A stretch of 64,000 nucleotides of DNA from Dietzia sp. JS16-p6b (GCF_003052165.1 NZ_CP024869.1:2824001-2888000); one strand, 5' to 3'. Positions 42,483-51,136 are shown, counted from the first letter of the stretch. Numbers and translations: made by a program. The notes: generated from the sequence alone by a model not told the origin.

Positions 42483-43181
42483 TCACTGCACGCTGACAGC
42501 GCGTCGGCGCTTCATGAGCCGCCGCACTCGCTTGACCACAAACCAGACCACCAGGGCCGCGATGATCGCCAGCACCGCGTTGGACAGCATTCCACTCCAC
42601 CGTTCCAGGGCGGGCCTGATCGCCGGGCCAAAGGCGAACCCGGCGCCTATCCAGATCGCGTTCCACACCCCGGATCCGATGAAGGTGTACGCGGTGAATC
42701 GCAGGACGGGCATCCGGCTGATCCCTGCGGGTATGGAGACGAACGAGCGCACCAGGGGGACGCAGCGCCCCAGGAGCACGGCCACGCCGCCCCACCGTTG
42801 GAAGAATGCCTCCGACTGGTCGAAGTCCTCGTGGTCGAGCAGCGGGATCCTGCCCACCAGGCGCCTGGTGCGGTCGCGGCCGAGCGCGGAGCCGACGGCG
42901 TACCAGATCCACGCTCCGAGCAGGGCGCCCGTGGTGGCCGCCGCCCAGGCGAGGGTCAAGCTCATCCGCCCCTCGTAGGCGAGGAACCCGGCACCGGGCA
43001 GCACCGCCTCGGACGGGATCGGTGGCACGAACGTCTCGAGCAGGACCGCCAGTCCCACGCCGAGTTCGCCCAGCGTCTCCATGAGGTTCAGTACCCACCC
43101 GATGAAGCCGCTGTAGTCGGCCGAAGGGTCGATCGGTGGCGCCGCGGCAAGGGTGATCACATCGATGTCCGTTTCTCCCAC
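42483..43181 (-). CDS. DedA-family membrane protein
   Basis: A 232-residue protein of the DedA/SNARE-associated family. Recognisable blocks are GVGLAVLLETFVPPIPSEAVLPGAGFLA (in pieces), FQRWGGVAVLLGRCVPLVRSFVSIPAGISRMP and the re-entrant GSGVWNAIWIGAGFAFG. Members scramble or flip phospholipid and polyprenyl-phosphate carriers and support membrane homeostasis. The C terminus is strongly basic (VKRVRRLMKRRRAVSVQ). Four to five helices. Confidence 0.92.
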   Translation of the reverse strand: MGETDIDVITLAAAPPIDPSADYSGFIGWVLNLMETLGELGVGLAVLLETFVPPIPSEAVLPGAGFLAYEGRMSLTLAWAAATTGALLGAWIWYAVGSALGRDRTRRLVGRIPLLDHEDFDQSEAFFQRWGGVAVLLGRCVPLVRSFVSIPAGISRMPVLRFTAYTFIGSGVWNAIWIGAGFAFGPAIRPALERWSGMLSNAVLAIIAALVVWFVVKRVRRLMKRRRAVSVQ

Positions 43182-43344
43182 GCTCGGGTGCTGCCGAGCG
43201 TCTCTGGTCGCCGAACCGGGCGGTCACGCCCCGGTCGCGGTGCAGCACATGGCCTGCGACCGTTGGAGCGTACCGATCGACACCCCGGGTTTCGCTGAGA
43301 GACTTTCTGCCACCTGCCGACCGCCGCCTGCCCGCTGATCGTGC

Positions 43345-43917
43345 CTACTGCTGCGCCCGCCCCCTCGGCCGGTACACACGGCCGAAGCTGCGCGGGCTGT
43401 CGCCGTAGATCTCCACGAGCTCCCAGTCGACCCGTCGGCCGCCGGGAACGTCGAAGATGCGGATGCCGTCGCCCAGGAACACGGGCGCCACGAACACCTG
43501 GAGCTCGTCGATCAGGTCGTGCTCGAGGGCCTGCCGCGCGATGTCGGCGCTGATGATCTGCACGTCGCGGTCGCCGGCGATCTCCCGTGCGCGCCGGACG
43601 GCCTCGACGATGTGGCAGTCGAGGGCGGTGACACCGGGATCGTCGGCCAGCTCGTCGGGCCGGTGGGTGAGGATGAACTCGGTGCCGGACCAGGCGCCGC
43701 CGTAGGCCTCGGCCGTGAGCTCGTCCCGCTCGTCGCGCTGCGCCTTGGCGGCGTCGTAGCCGTCCCTGCCGGCGATGATCACCGCGACGTCGGCCGCCAT
43801 CCGCTCGACAGTTCCGTCGGCGAGCGGTTCGGCGGCCTCCATCCAGCTCATGTCGTGCCCGGGCCCGGCGATGAATCCGTCGATCGAACTCGTGAATCCC
43901 CAGACGACCTTGGCCAT
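43345..43917 (-). CDS. Dihydrofolate-reductase/RibD C-terminal-domain protein
   Basis: A 190-residue single-domain protein. The layout KVVWGFTSSIDGFIAG, GRDGYDA, FILTHRP, AREIAGDRDVQIISADIARQAL and LIDELQVFVAPVFLGDGIRIF is that of the RibD-C/DHFR-like family, small NADPH-binding reductases whose substrates are mostly unknown. Monocistronic, divergent from nothing obvious. Confidence 0.9.
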   Translation of the reverse strand: MAKVVWGFTSSIDGFIAGPGHDMSWMEAAEPLADGTVERMAADVAVIIAGRDGYDAAKAQRDERDELTAEAYGGAWSGTEFILTHRPDELADDPGVTALDCHIVEAVRRAREIAGDRDVQIISADIARQALEHDLIDELQVFVAPVFLGDGIRIFDVPGGRRVDWELVEIYGDSPRSFGRVYRPRGRAQQ

Positions 43918-44043
43918 GTCTCCACGGTAGACCCGGGCGCGCTCCGCGAGCCGGGAAAGGCAGAGAGTACGACGACGACAACGAGCACCTACCCCGGCGG
44001 CAAACCCTACGAATCAGGAGGCGACGGGGCGGGCCCCGAGGTC

Positions 44044-45300
44044 CTACGGTTCTAGAACGAGATCGTCGCTGTCGCGAGCTCGGCGCCGAGGCAACCGCTG
44101 AGCGACCCCGCTGGCGAACCTGCCGGTGGCAGACTTGGCACTGTTCAGCCCCTCGCCGCCGGCCCGCACCGCTGTCACGATGCTCTCCGCACCCGTCTCG
44201 ACCACCTTGTCTCGAGCGTCGACCGCGGCGTCGAGCCATCGCCGCCTTTCGATCGCGCTCTGCTCCCCCTCGAACCCCAGGAGCTCCTCGAAGCCCACCA
44301 CAGTGCTGACGACATCGTTTCTCGCATGCACGACGGTCTGCGCTGAACGCGGATGAATGAGCACCTTGGCGTTGGCCGTCCCGGCGGCGGCATCCATCCG
44401 AGCGAGCAGCTCCTCGGTACTCCGACCGATCAGCTCCAGTCGGTTTCGTCGAGCGACCTGCACGGCTTCCCGATGCCGGTCGAGCTCCTCCGGTGACGCA
44501 TCGAGAACCCGATCCAACTCAAGCACTGCGAGTCCGTCCTGCAATTGAAAACACCGAGCCAGTACGGCCAGCCACTCCTGCACCGTGCGCTGGGCGGTCC
44601 GAGACGTATCCGCGATGTCCCCGATTCTGGTCTGCTTCTCAAGCTTTTCCGCGATGCCATCGAGCTGTCGCAGGGCGTATCCCTGCGTTCGCGCGACCGT
44701 GTGCGCCGTAGCCTGCACCTTCGACCATGTCACCTCGGAAACGCGGCCGACGTGCTCACGAACGACTAGCGCCTCCTCGATGACGAGCTCGACCCCGATC
44801 ATATCGGCGAGTACCGCGTCCTTCTGGGAGCGGAGGATGTCGTCGACCTTGGCGTCGATGACCGCCAGATAATCCGTGATTTCGTCCATGGTCTGCTGCA
44901 TGGCCAACTGCGCCATGATTCCTGCGGCGCCAGCAAGAACTGCGGGGTTGGCCAACATCTGGCCGGGACCGTCGACAATCTCAAGGATGCCCTTGATCCT
45001 CCCGTTGTTCTCGGTGAGAACTGCGCGGCTAACACCCTTCTCAGAGCCCTTCATGCGCTTCGATTGTTTCATCGCAGCAGCCGACGCCTCGGTCAGTTTC
45101 ACCCACCGTCCCGAGTTCTCCGCGACCTCTGATCCCGCCTGCGCGACCCCAGCTGCCGAGCTGAGAACCCGCCCGAGCCGCCGCAGGTCGAGCTCGCGCG
45201 ATTCGATCCCCTGCATGTCGAGGAACTGCTCCACAGCCCTTCGGTCGCCGATAACCGCGACGCCGTCACCGTCGTTGACCAGCTCGATCTCGTGCCCCAT
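44044..45300 (-). CDS. Helical protein of unknown function
   Basis: A 418-residue protein that I do not recognise. It is almost entirely helical, with coiled-coil potential around IEKL/AVIDAKVDDILRSQKDAVLADMIG and LDGIAEKLEKQTRI. A short hydrophobic Gly/Ala segment (LANPAVLAGAAGIMAQLAMQQ, about residues 115-135) could insert into a membrane. The C terminus is basic then acidic. A good ribosome-binding site (GGGAG) precedes the ATG. It is divergent from the next two small genes and has no homologue-based clue; pore-forming or effector-like architecture is possible but speculative. Confidence 0.7.
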   Translation of the reverse strand: MGHEIELVNDGDGVAVIGDRRAVEQFLDMQGIESRELDLRRLGRVLSSAAGVAQAGSEVAENSGRWVKLTEASAAAMKQSKRMKGSEKGVSRAVLTENNGRIKGILEIVDGPGQMLANPAVLAGAAGIMAQLAMQQTMDEITDYLAVIDAKVDDILRSQKDAVLADMIGVELVIEEALVVREHVGRVSEVTWSKVQATAHTVARTQGYALRQLDGIAEKLEKQTRIGDIADTSRTAQRTVQEWLAVLARCFQLQDGLAVLELDRVLDASPEELDRHREAVQVARRNRLELIGRSTEELLARMDAAAGTANAKVLIHPRSAQTVVHARNDVVSTVVGFEELLGFEGEQSAIERRRWLDAAVDARDKVVETGAESIVTAVRAGGEGLNSAKSATGRFASGVAQRLPRRRARDSDDLVLEP

Positions 45301-45426
45301 GTTCAGCTCCCGGGTCAGGTGGATGTCGTAGCCACGGCTACGGACAATGCCGGACGGGTCCGACAGAGTCCGCGTGACCTATCGAGGATCAGAAGCGGCT
45401 TTGGTGAGAAGAAGCTCAGATTAACC

Positions 45427-45440
45427 CGTGAATGTTCACG
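45427..45440. promoter_or_regulatory. Palindrome, probable operator
   Basis: CGTGAATGTTCACG has perfect 6-bp arms around TG. It lies between the divergent genes, 29 bp before the GTG of the gene at 45469. It does not fit the actinobacterial LexA box. Confidence 0.4.
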
Positions 45441-45468
45441 CGGCGAACCAGTCTGTGAAAGTGGGCTC

Positions 45469-45882
45469 GTGAACAAACGGAGAGGGCAACGAACCCCTGG
45501 TGTCGGAACCACTCGCGCCGGCCACACTGCGGACCGCCGGGTGGATGCGGAGCCTCCGGAGGCAGAGTGGGCATGGTGGCCCACCTTCGAGCACTACTGC
45601 GCACCCGGCTCCACCCCGTGGGGCGTCTCGTCCCAGCTCATGACGATCGAGCGGACAATCGATCACCACGATGGCCCGGCTAGAAAGTGGAGCGTCATCG
45701 CGCGAAGAGACCGATCAGGCTGGACGTTGTTCTCCAAACGCAAGGACGGCCGCACGCAAAGGATCGACGAGCGTCAGATAGTCAAGTACGACGCAGCAAG
45801 GGCCGGTGGGTCACGTGGCAATCTGGGCTCGGTCCCACCCGAGAATCAGATCCGGGTGCAGACACGGAACCTCGACTCATGA
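45469..45882 (+). CDS. Hypothetical protein, coupled to secreted-protein gene
   Basis: A 137-residue candidate from GTG (NKRRGQRTPG...). The middle is protein-like, with EWAWWPTFEHYCAPGSTPWG and KWSVIARRDRSGWTLFSKRKDGR; the ends are low in structure. No signal peptide or known domain. Its stop overlaps the ATG of the next gene (ATGA), the same coupling used throughout this genome, which supports it being real. The start is uncertain. Confidence 0.5.
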   Translation: MNKRRGQRTPGVGTTRAGHTADRRVDAEPPEAEWAWWPTFEHYCAPGSTPWGVSSQLMTIERTIDHHDGPARKWSVIARRDRSGWTLFSKRKDGRTQRIDERQIVKYDAARAGGSRGNLGSVPPENQIRVQTRNLDS

Positions 45883-46379
45883 CCTCCCCAACCGTGCATC
45901 GGCAATCGCCCACCCGCCGACGACTCGGCCTCGCTCTGGCGGTAGCCGCAGCGGCGACCGCCCTCGGCCCGACGACGGCCACCGCCGCCCCGGCCAACCC
46001 AGGGGACGTCGCGCCAGGGCTCGAGATCCCCCGCGGCATGCCCCAGATCGTCAGCGATGTTCTCGGTCCTGATGACCCGGCGTTCTGGAACCCGGCGATC
46101 TCAGGCACCCGGGTTCTGACCCCGATCGAACCCGGTGCCGAGGTGGCCTGCGCAACGGGGTTCGTCCCGGTCATCTCGTGCTCCACCGGCGGCAGGTCAC
46201 CGTATGGCCCGGGGCAGCGCACGCTCGAGTTCGTCGACGTTCCCGTGATCGGCGGGGAACCGCTGCGCATCTGGGTGGATCTCCCCCGGTGGGGCGACGG
46301 ATCCACGGGCGAAGGCCGCATCGCCGAGCTGACGCAAGAGGCGATCGTCTGGTGGCTCACCAACCCCACGCCGTCGTAG
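45879..46379 (+). CDS. Small secreted protein
   Basis: A 166-residue protein with a signal peptide (TRRRLGLALAVAAAATALGPTTATAAPA, cleavage near residue 37). The mature part is about 130 residues with two cysteines (VACATGF and VISCSTGG) positioned for a disulfide, and ends in VWWLTNPTPS. No catalytic motif. Family not recognised. Expected to be exported by Sec. Confidence 0.7.
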   Translation: MTSPTVHRQSPTRRRLGLALAVAAAATALGPTTATAAPANPGDVAPGLEIPRGMPQIVSDVLGPDDPAFWNPAISGTRVLTPIEPGAEVACATGFVPVISCSTGGRSPYGPGQRTLEFVDVPVIGGEPLRIWVDLPRWGDGSTGEGRIAELTQEAIVWWLTNPTPS

Positions 46380-46553
46380 CCAGCACCCCGGGTTGCTCGA
46401 CATGTAATCCGCCGCCCCGCCTGGCTGGGGAACCCGCCCATAACGCCACCTATGGGCCCTCGCTCGATCCCGTGTCGCTGCCTGCGAGGGGCGAACCGGC
46501 GCCCCGGGAGACCGCGCCACCCACCTCGTGATCGGCACCGGGTCACCACCCGC

Positions 46554-46621
46554 CGCGCGGTCACACCCGCTCACGTTCTCCCAGGTGGGGTATCCCGAAA
46601 ACCCACAGATGCGACCACTCG
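46554..46621. repeat. 68-bp dispersed element
   Basis: Left end CGCGCGGTC, core CTCACGTTCTCCCAGGTG (to 46587), right end CAGATGCGACCACTCG (46606-46621). Spacings equal those of the other three copies; the T-to-C change in the right end is the main difference. Confidence 0.85.
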
Positions 46622-46737
46622 ACGACCGGGTCCATCTGTCTCCGTCCCGCCCGAGGCACTCTGTCACGCCCTCGGGCGGGGCCGACTTTCCCACTGCCGC
46701 CCCACGCACCCCGAGTCTTCGGCCCCACCGACACAAC

Positions 46738-46769
46738 GGGGCCGGCTCGCCGTATCGCGAGCCGGCCCC
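46738..46769 (-). terminator. Hairpin terminator
   Basis: GGGGCCGGCTCGC pairs perfectly with GCGAGCCGGCCCC across a six-base loop. It lies 150 bp downstream of the minus-strand secreted-protein gene; it could serve either convergent transcript. Confidence 0.75.
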
Positions 46770-46919
46770 TGGTACTGCCGGTCAGTCGCCGTAGATCGGG
46801 CGAGGCCGGCCAGCGCCCGCCGGCGCGCCGAACAGGCCACACGACGCCCGTATCAGACCGAGCAGGGCGACGACGACAACCCCGCCGCCGCCCCGCGAGA
46901 GCGGTTCCCGACCGCGGGC

Positions 46920-47669
46920 TCAGCTCCCGGCTGCCGCCCCGATCAGCTGCCCCAGGTCGAGCCCGTTGATCAGGTCGGCCGAGAACGTGGCGGGGTCGGC
47001 GCCGATGTTGCCGAGAGCCGTCGACCCGGAGGTCACCGAGCCCAGGCCCAGCCCGTTGAGGCTGCCGGTCACGACCTCGGTCGGGTTCGGCTCGCGGATG
47101 GTCACGCAGGTGTTGATGGGGTTGGCCACCTTGCGACCGTTCGCCAGCACCAGGGTCATCGCGGCGCCCGTGTTGAGCACGTCGCCCGGGGTGGCGGTTG
47201 CGGGGACGCGGTAGGTCGTCTCGAGAGTGGCGCGCGCGTTGCCGGCGGTGGTCCAGCCGGCGCCCGAGTAGCGGACCGAGTTGGTCGCCGAGTCGCGGAT
47301 CACGTCGTTGGTGACGGTGGTCCACGTCTGACCGCCGAGCAGGTACCACACGCTCGAGCGGGCTTGGACCAACTCGAACCCGGCCGGGTGGAAGTCCTCG
47401 ATCCCGGATACCAGCGCCCCTGCACCGCTGACCGTCGTCCGGAACGTCACCATGCCGCCGGGCGCCGCGGTCCCGTCGCCCACGACCTCTTTGTTGAGGT
47501 GGTAGTCGGTCCACAGGGTCGAGGGGTCGTTGAACGTCACGGTCTGTGCGGTGGCGCACGAGGAGGGCGCTGCGCTGGCGACCGCGGCGTTGGTGCCCAC
47601 CGACAGCCCGGAGGCGATGAGCAGTGCGGCGGCGCCGGTGGCGATCGAGCGGGTAGTGCGTGAGGTCAT
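46920..47669 (-). CDS. Secreted beta-rich protein of unknown function
   Basis: A 249-residue protein with a signal peptide (TRSIATGAAALLIASGLSVGTNAAVASAAP). The mature part is rich in Thr, Ser and Gly beta-strand sequence (FRTTVSGAGALVSGIEDFHPAGFELVQ, RATLETTYRVPATATPGDVLNTGAA) and resembles the Ig/DUF11-like folds of actinobacterial surface proteins. Two cysteines. The C-terminal 60 residues (GLGLGSVTSGS) resemble adhesin tails; no sortase or anchor motif is visible, so it may be released. The ATG at 47669 starts the signal peptide; the frame runs upstream without one. Confidence 0.8.
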   Translation of the reverse strand: MTSRTTRSIATGAAALLIASGLSVGTNAAVASAAPSSCATAQTVTFNDPSTLWTDYHLNKEVVGDGTAAPGGMVTFRTTVSGAGALVSGIEDFHPAGFELVQARSSVWYLLGGQTWTTVTNDVIRDSATNSVRYSGAGWTTAGNARATLETTYRVPATATPGDVLNTGAAMTLVLANGRKVANPINTCVTIREPNPTEVVTGSLNGLGLGSVTSGSTALGNIGADPATFSADLINGLDLGQLIGAAAGS

Positions 47670-47851
47670 CTGGATCCTGTCTGCAGGCGAGGGGGCGGCG
47701 GGCCCGCTCGGTGGCGTACGTGGTCGGCCGTGGGACGCGGGGTGCACGTGGCAGCGCGTCGACGGCCGACCTCACCTTAAACTCTCTTTAGGAACTTCAC
47801 CGAGGTAATGCCCACAATGGGCGCATTCTTGGACGAGCGTCAGACCGCGCC

Positions 47852-47880
47852 TTGAGCCCGCCCGATTCCTGCGCTAACCT
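47852..47880 (+). promoter_or_regulatory. Predicted promoter of the terC-like gene
   Basis: TTGAGC (47852-47857) and TAACCT (47875-47880) with a 17-bp spacer; transcription would start near 47887, just before the riboswitch. Confidence 0.6.
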
Positions 47881-47885
47881 TGCGC

Positions 47886-48000
47886 CACCAGAAGGGGAGT
47901 ATCCCTCACACACTTCGTCGTCACTACGGTCCTCGGACCCGGCGGAGCGGGCTCGATAGGAGCCGGGAGAGACCTTCGATCACCCACTGATCGAAAGGTC
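47886..48000 (+). promoter_or_regulatory. yybP-ykoY manganese riboswitch with SD-sequestering hairpin
   Basis: The conserved 5' block GGGGAGTA (47894-47901) and 3' block GGGAGAGACCTT (47965-47976) of the yybP-ykoY class are present, with GAAGG/CCTTC (47891-47895 with 47973-47977) as the P1 helix. The 3' strand of P1 also begins a second hairpin, 47971-47982 with 47988-48000, which contains the ribosome-binding site AAAGG (47994-47998). The two structures exclude each other: Mn2+ binding should keep P1 and free the ribosome-binding site of the exporter gene. No U-tract follows, so control is translational. Confidence 0.75.
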
Positions 48001-48006
48001 CCACAA

Positions 48007-49065
48007 ATGAACACACCCCTCTGGCTCTGGCTCGCCGTCTTGGCCTTCATCGTCCTGATGCTGGCGATCGACCTCGTCGCCCACCGCAAGGCTCACGTCA
48101 TCGGCGTCCGCGAAGCCGCCACCTGGTCGGCCGTCTGGATCGCGCTCGGAGTGGGCTTCGGCGCGATCATCTGGGCCGTCTGGGGCGCGGAGTTCGGCCA
48201 GCAGTACTTCGCCGGCTACCTCATCGAGAAGTCCCTCGCGGTGGACAACGTCTTCGTGTGGGCCATCATCTTTGCCCACTTCGCCGTCCCGGCCCAGTTC
48301 CAGCACCGCGTGCTGTTCCTGGGCGTGCTCGGGGCGCTGGTCTTCCGCGGAATCTTCATCGCCGGCGGCGCCGTGCTGATCGCCAACTTCTCGTGGGTGC
48401 TCTACCTCTTCGCCGCGTTCCTCCTGTACACGGGCGTCCGGATGATCCGCCAGCGCGACGAGCACCTCAATCCCGACCAGTCCCGCGTGCTCGCGGCGTT
48501 CCGCCGCCTGATCCCCATGACCGACGCCTTCCACGGCCAGCGCCTGCTGGTCCGCAAGGGCGGGCTGATCATGGCCACTCCCCTGCTGGCCGTGTTGGTG
48601 CTCATCGAGACCACCGACATCGTCTTTGCCGTCGACTCCATCCCCGCCATCTTCGCCGTCACCGACGAGGTGTTCCTGGTCTTCACCGCCAACGCCTTCG
48701 CCATCCTGGGGCTGCGGGCGATGTACTTCCTGCTGGCCGACCTGGTCCACCGCTTCGTCTATCTCAAGATCGGGCTGGCGCTGATCCTGATCTGGGTGGG
48801 CGTCAAGATGATGCTCAAGATCGACGTGGTCTACATCCCCACCGCCCTCTCGCTCGCGGTGATCGCGACCATCCTCGCCGTTTCGGTGGTCGCCAGTCTG
48901 CGCGCCACGAGAGGCCAGGGCGCGCAGGGCCTGCCCACGCCGGCCGAGCCCCCGTTCCGGGTCGCCACCGCAGAGGAGGACGCCGCCCTCGAGCCCCTCT
49001 GGCGCCGGCGGGAGCGGTCGGCCCGGGAGTCGGACCGCGACCGTGAGCAGCCCACCCGGACCTGA
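48007..49065 (+). CDS. TerC/Alx-family manganese exporter
   Basis: A 352-residue integral membrane protein with about nine helices. The TerC signature segments are LIEKSLAVDNVFVW and LIETTDIVFAVDSIPAIFAVTDE, both with the membrane Asp residues that bind the metal, and ANAFAILGLRAMYFLL. The C-terminal 50 residues are hydrophilic and charged. TerC/Alx proteins export Mn2+, matching the manganese riboswitch directly upstream. Confidence 0.93.
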   Translation: MNTPLWLWLAVLAFIVLMLAIDLVAHRKAHVIGVREAATWSAVWIALGVGFGAIIWAVWGAEFGQQYFAGYLIEKSLAVDNVFVWAIIFAHFAVPAQFQHRVLFLGVLGALVFRGIFIAGGAVLIANFSWVLYLFAAFLLYTGVRMIRQRDEHLNPDQSRVLAAFRRLIPMTDAFHGQRLLVRKGGLIMATPLLAVLVLIETTDIVFAVDSIPAIFAVTDEVFLVFTANAFAILGLRAMYFLLADLVHRFVYLKIGLALILIWVGVKMMLKIDVVYIPTALSLAVIATILAVSVVASLRATRGQGAQGLPTPAEPPFRVATAEEDAALEPLWRRRERSARESDRDREQPTRT

Positions 49066-49163
49066 CCGGCCACCGACCAAGGAGGAAGAACGACGACGAC
49101 GACGAGGTGGCCGCCACCCCGATCGCATGCACTAACGGGAGTGCAGGCCATGCGGGCAAGGCG

Positions 49164-49589
49164 TCAGTCGTCGGAGACCGAGACGCTGACCTCGATGTTG
49201 CCCTTGGTGGCGCGGGAGTAGGGGCACAGCTCGTGGGCGAGCTGGGCCAGCTCGTCGGCCTTCTCAGACTCCAGGCCGGGGATCACCACTTCGAGGTCCA
49301 CCGCCAGGTCGATGCTCTCCTCGCCCGACCGCACCAGCGAGACCCGGGCGCCGACCGACGAGCCGTCGATCGCGACCTTCTTCATCCGCGCAGCGCTCTG
49401 CAGTGCGGAATGGAAGCAGGCGGCGTACCCGGCCGCGAACAGCTGCTCGGGGTTGTTGCCATCCCCCGAGCCGCCGAGCTCGGTGGGCGGGGCCATCTCC
49501 AGGTCCACGGCCTTGTCGGCGGTGGCGACGTGGCCGTCGCGGCCTCCGCCGGTGGACAGGGCTTCGACGGTGTACAGCGGATCTGCCAT
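49164..49589 (-). CDS. Ohr/OsmC-family organic hydroperoxide reductase
   Basis: A 141-residue thiol peroxidase. The peroxidatic Cys is in GYAACFHSAL and the resolving Cys in AHELCPYSRATKGNI; the catalytic Arg/Glu environment (VDLEV, ESEKADELAQLAH) is typical of Ohr. Start at ATG 49589. Monocistronic, no adjacent OhrR. It detoxifies organic peroxides using a lipoyl-protein or thiol reductant. Confidence 0.93.
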   Translation of the reverse strand: MADPLYTVEALSTGGGRDGHVATADKAVDLEMAPPTELGGSGDGNNPEQLFAAGYAACFHSALQSAARMKKVAIDGSSVGARVSLVRSGEESIDLAVDLEVVIPGLESEKADELAQLAHELCPYSRATKGNIEVSVSVSDD

Positions 49590-49751
49590 GGGAAGTGCCT
49601 CCTGGGTTGGGGGTGCGGATGCGGCCCAAGGTACGCCTCGCCGGCCAGTGGCACCGTTCGCCGCAAGATGCCTAGGGTGGAGGCACGACAAGGCCGCGAG
49701 CGACCCACTTGCCTCAGAGTGATGAGTCGGTGGAACGAGGAGGAGTCTGAG

Positions 49752-49949
49752 ATGTTTGCCGAGGACCGCCCCGATCCGGATGAGTACACCCCGGAGCCGG
49801 ATCCCGTCACCGCAGCCGAGGAGTACACGCCCGAGGTGAGCGTCGACGATCCCACCCGCGAGGCCAATCCGGCCGATGTTGCCGAACAGATGGTGGTGGT
49901 GCCGACCGACGACGACGTCGACCCGGAGCTCGCCGCGGACGAGGACTGA
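49752..49949 (+). CDS. Small acidic protein of unknown function
   Basis: A 65-residue protein of about one third acidic residues. It shows an imperfect duplication DEYTPEPDPV/EEYTPEVSVD and then the ANPADVAEQ block that I associate with small conserved actinobacterial proteins, followed by PTDDDVD. The start is the ATG following GAGGAGTCTGAG; an upstream ATG at 49722 is possible. No catalytic feature; likely a disordered chaperone-like or nucleic-acid-competing protein (inference only). Confidence 0.65.
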   Translation: MFAEDRPDPDEYTPEPDPVTAAEEYTPEVSVDDPTREANPADVAEQMVVVPTDDDVDPELAADED

Positions 49950-50124
49950 TCGCGCGACTCAGTGGTCGCAGTTCGCCACGCGGGGCAGGAGGAACCCCGC
50001 GAGGAACGACTGCGGCGACAAGGTTGTCTCCCCTGATGTAGAGCCAGCAAAGCCGAATTCCCAGTCTCCGCGTCAGCGTCTCCTGGCACATCTCGGAAGC
50101 ATCCCCGGTTTCTCGCGAGTCGTT

Positions 50125-50688
50125 TTACGGCGCCTCGACCGCCTCTGGTTCGACAGGGGATTCAAGTGGCTCCCGCGTCTCCTCGGGGCTGTCTACCGAG
50201 GGGCCGTTCTGGACCTCGGTCGAAACGGAGATGCCATTCGGATTGGCACAGTGCGACAGGTCGGGAACGTAATGATCTGTCTGCGGGCACCGGTACGGAT
50301 TCGCGGCCATCTGTTCATTGCGCAGGGCTGCGCACTGCGGGTGGTACCCGTACGAACCGTCGGTGAAGAAGCCATTCTCCGTCCACGCGCCTCCGCCGTA
50401 GATGCACTCGATGAGGGTAGGCCCGCCGACTGCAGGAGTGGCGGCAGGCGCTCCGGCCGCTGCGGTCGCTGCGGTGGTCGTCTCGGGTGCCCTGTGGACG
50501 GTCGAGGTGGCGGTCTGGCTAGTGGTGGTCCGCGCCGACGAACTCGGGTTCGTCGTGTCAGCACCGGTCGGTTCGGTGTTCGTCACCTCACCCCCGCACC
50601 CGGCGACAAGGACAACCGCCGACAGCACGACGCCGACGACTCTCCACTGGGAGGCCCGCGCGACGACTCGGCAATTAGGTGCACTCAT
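50125..50688 (-). CDS. Putative lipoprotein
   Basis: A 187-residue protein with a lipoprotein signal (VGVVLSAVVLVAGCGGE, Cys near residue 32), a Thr/Ser/Ala-rich linker of about 55 residues, and a compact C-terminal domain with five cysteines (ECIYGGGAW, QCAALRN, YRCPQTD, SHCANPNG). The Cys pattern suggests two disulfides. It ends in an acidic tail. Function unknown, envelope-located. Confidence 0.7.
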   Translation of the reverse strand: MSAPNCRVVARASQWRVVGVVLSAVVLVAGCGGEVTNTEPTGADTTNPSSSARTTTSQTATSTVHRAPETTTAATAAAGAPAATPAVGGPTLIECIYGGGAWTENGFFTDGSYGYHPQCAALRNEQMAANPYRCPQTDHYVPDLSHCANPNGISVSTEVQNGPSVDSPEETREPLESPVEPEAVEAP

Positions 50689-50956
50689 TGGCGGCCCTTC
50701 ATCACGTATTGCTGGGTGGAACACCCACTGATCATGTACCGAAGAAGTATCAGGCCAGCGCGTTTTTCAGTTCGGCGTGGACGCAGTTCTTGTGAGTCGT
50801 GCCGTTGTGGCCAGTGGTTGCGCTTCGGTCGCAGGTCTCGGCGCATCCTGGAAACACGGTCATCGCCGTTGCGCGACTGCCACGATTGGGGCGCCAGGCC
50901 CTTCGCGCCAGAGGGGCCACCACGGTCACTGTCCCCACCACTGGCCGCCGAGGCCG

Positions 50957-51136
50957 CTACCTCTCAGCTTCCTCATCGCCCCGCGGTGACGCCCCCGGGA
51001 GCCGGTCCTCATCCAGGTCTGACCACGCGACATAGTCGGCCCAGGCTTCGCGGAAGGCGCTGTGATCGGCCTCGGCCGTCGGCGGCGGGGTGGGCGCGAC
51101 GAGCCTCCCGCGCCTGACTCGCACAGGTCGAAACAT
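50957..51136 (-). CDS. Small conserved protein, AWADYV-WS family (copy 2)
   Basis: A 59-residue protein, MFRPVRVRRGRLVAPTPPP followed by AEADHSAFREAWADYVAWS and DLDEDRLPGA, then a charged tail. It aligns over its whole length with the 56-residue protein at 2300-2470 (RRGR, AE-D--S, AWADYV-WS-L-E-RLP). Start at the ATG after GGGGGTTGTC. It lies upstream of the polysaccharide locus on the same strand as the aminotransferase. Function unknown. Confidence 0.6.
   Translation of the reverse strand: MFRPVRVRRGRLVAPTPPPTAEADHSAFREAWADYVAWSDLDEDRLPGASPRGDEEAER

Larger units (their letters stand above)
46380..46919. other. Intergenic region between convergent genes
   Basis: No coding sequence is supported in these 540 bases. 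They contain a 68-bp dispersed element (46554-46621) and a strong hairpin (46738-46769). Confidence 0.65.

Noticed and set aside
45427-45440. LexA (SOS) box
   Set aside because: The palindrome CGTGAATGTTCACG lacks the GAAC-N4-GTTC spacing of the actinobacterial box.
46452-47775. Two long overlapping frames across the 46.5-47.8 kb region (one per strand)
   Set aside because: They run across a dispersed element, a terminator and the signal-peptide gene at 46920-47669, and encode Arg/Gly-rich low-complexity sequence.
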